Shown here: piece by piece, positions 48,902 through 49,805 of the stretch | Numbering within the stretch: the stretch's first letter is position 1 | Layout: every line of letters begins with the position of its first letter | NCBI RefSeq assembly: GCF_014201355.1 | Contig: NZ_JACHEG010000006.1 | Coordinates: 1 to 49,805, forward strand | Reading direction: 5' to 3' | Source of the DNA: Aliirhizobium wenxiniae | Lineage (GTDB): Bacteria > Pseudomonadota > Alphaproteobacteria > Rhizobiales > Rhizobiaceae | Length of the DNA: 49,805 nucleotides | Translations under genes and position numbers: made by a program | Notes under the pieces: model-generated | What the model was told of the DNA's origin: nothing | Seen by the model: only the letters and a program-made list of their open reading frames with translations | Databases searched by the model: none

Positions 48902-49521
48902 CCGAGAAAATCCGCCTTGTGCTCGTCGACGATCACCCGATGTTTCGCGCGGGGGTCTACAAAAGTTTGGGAGATCTGGGCTTCGAAGTCGTCGGAGAAG
49001 GGGGCTCGGCGAGCGATGCCGTGTCACTGGCCACAATGCACTGTCCTGAGGCTGTTTTGCTCGATATATCGATGCCGGGAAATGGACTCTCAGCGGTCCA
49101 AACTATCCTCGCCAACGCTCCTGCTACCAAAGTGATAATATTGACTGCGTCAGAAGACGGGGACGACGTGCGTGCCGCGATGCAGTCAGGAGCTTGTGGC
49201 TATGTTCTGAAAGGAATCGGGTCTCGCGATCTGGCAAGCGTGGTTCGAACGGTTGTACTTGGCGGAAGTTATGTTCCCCCCAACCTGAGCGCAAGACTGA
49301 TTTCAGAACGCAAGCCGCATCCAGCCGCTATGCAAGCGCAAGATGGGCTTAGCGCGCGCGAGCGTGAGGTCATGGATCTGATCGCGGTCGGTATGAGTAA
49401 CAAGTTGGTTGCGAGAAAACTTGGCCTTCACGAGAAAACGGTCAAGCACCACGCAACCCGCATCTTCGCAAAGCTTAGCGTCTCAAATAGAACCGAAGCC
49501 GCCCTGCGCTGGCGCAGGTGA
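48898..49521 (+). CDS. NarL/FixJ family response regulator
   Basis: This 207-residue regulator has a receiver (VLVDDHPMFR, phospho-Asp in VLLDISMPG, Thr in IILTAS, Lys in YVLKG) and a LuxR-type helix-turn-helix (LSAREREVMDLIAVGMSNKL, LGLHEKTVKHHATRIFAKL). It is the cognate DNA-binding partner of the HisKA_3 kinase, with an ATGA overlap. The target genes are not evident; the DUF1236 and micro-protein genes upstream are candidates. Confidence 0.95.
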   Translation: MTEKIRLVLVDDHPMFRAGVYKSLGDLGFEVVGEGGSASDAVSLATMHCPEAVLLDISMPGNGLSAVQTILANAPATKVIILTASEDGDDVRAAMQSGACGYVLKGIGSRDLASVVRTVVLGGSYVPPNLSARLISERKPHPAAMQAQDGLSAREREVMDLIAVGMSNKLVARKLGLHEKTVKHHATRIFAKLSVSNRTEAALRWRR

Positions 49522-49531
49522 TATCCCTTTC

Positions 49532-49805
49532 TCAATTTAGAAGAGATTGAATCCGAGCTCGATCGTCAGATGTTGCAGGGCGGTCCACAATTGTGCGCCC
49601 CCGCCGATCAGTCATCGAGAAGCGCCGATTGGTGAGGCGTTCCAGGATCCCGTTTGCGTAGCGAATTTCAACGGTGCTGCCTCTGACGGAAACTGAGTAG
49701 CTGCCCGGCTGCTGATCGGCTTCGGTGACACCAGCAGAATTATTAAAACTGCCCTTGCTATTATTATCTCCTGCGGAATTTCTTCTTCCGAAGCCTTGGT
49801 TGCCG
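49532..49805 (-). CDS. Hypothetical protein, C-terminal part (cut by window edge)
   Basis: The minus strand is open from the window end to TGA 49532-49534. It encodes a Gly/Asn/Ser-rich stretch (SAGDNNSKGSFNNSAG), then a compact domain with SVSVRGSTVEIRYANGILER and RRFSMTDRRGRTIVDRPA, ending RIQSLLN. The beta-rich repeat (EIRYANGILERL..RFSMTDRRGRTI) suggests a small surface or RHS/Cys-free beta domain, but I do not recognise it. It converges on the response regulator with about 10 bases between stops. Confidence 0.6.
   Translation of the reverse strand, partial: GNQGFGRRNSAGDNNSKGSFNNSAGVTEADQQPGSYSVSVRGSTVEIRYANGILERLTNRRFSMTDRRGRTIVDRPATSDDRARIQSLLN

Noticed and set aside
1..49805. CRISPR arrays, tRNA or rRNA genes
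   Set aside because: No regularly spaced repeats, no tRNA cloverleaf with a CCA-type end and no rRNA-like sequence were seen.

Overview
The window reads as an accessory replicon (megaplasmid or chromid) or a plastic chromosomal region of a Rhizobiaceae-type alphaproteobacterium. The evidence is the mix of families: DUF982, DUF2934, DUF2177, DUF736, DUF6481-like and DUF1236 proteins, many HWE/HisKA_2 sensor kinases, a LOV histidine kinase, a KaiC-KaiB-kinase operon, NolR-like ArsR regulators, a ROSE-type RNA thermometer and a SemiSWEET. The genus cannot be fixed from sequence reading alone. No tRNA, rRNA, CRISPR array, prophage or intact insertion sequence was seen.

Layout. 1-1658: end of an Hsp20 gene, a DUF982 gene and small proteins including an RMF/CrpP-like one. 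1795-6175: three sensor kinases (one broken, one GAF-HWE, one LOV) and a receiver protein. 6512-9146: RidA, a TetR regulator and an MFS exporter sharing two copies of a palindromic operator. 9274-13205: oxidoreductases, several decayed (frameshifted SDR, aldo/keto reductase stub, internally deleted SDR, hydrolase remnant), with an HxlR regulator. 13448-18914: a cspA block with small charged proteins, two further kinases and a receiver. 19142-25813: small proteins, a GGDEF cyclase, an orphan ParD-type antitoxin, a kinase remnant and a large hybrid kinase. 26007-27884: two pseudogenes truncated against each other. 28052-31777: DUF2934, a phosphoesterase, DUF2177, a cysteine-rich mini-protein, a thermometer-controlled Hsp20 and its DUF982 neighbour, and an ArsR regulator. 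31989-40897: PAS-GGDEF, bS21, the kaiC-kaiB-kinase operon, htpG and a second ArsR. 40927-46107: a PAS-only protein, then a graveyard of truncated genes (NUDIX, FAD reductase, cyclodeaminase, two GH13 enzymes) around an intact SemiSWEET. 46883-49805: a DUF1236 protein, a NarX/NarL-type two-component pair and the end of one more gene.

How it works together. The intact genes converge on stress sensing and acclimation: heat (Hsp20 twice, HtpG, thermometer, putative RpoH promoters), cold (CspA, extra bS21), ribosome modulation (RMF-like), light (LOV), timing or energy state (KaiBC), second messenger (two GGDEF proteins) and many soluble HWE/HisKA_2 kinases with stand-alone receivers. In alphaproteobacteria such kinases often feed the general stress response, but no phyR, nepR or ecfG gene is present here, so that link is inferred. 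The intact regulators sit beside at least ten broken metabolic genes, which suggests a replicon that keeps its signalling and stress modules while metabolic cargo decays.
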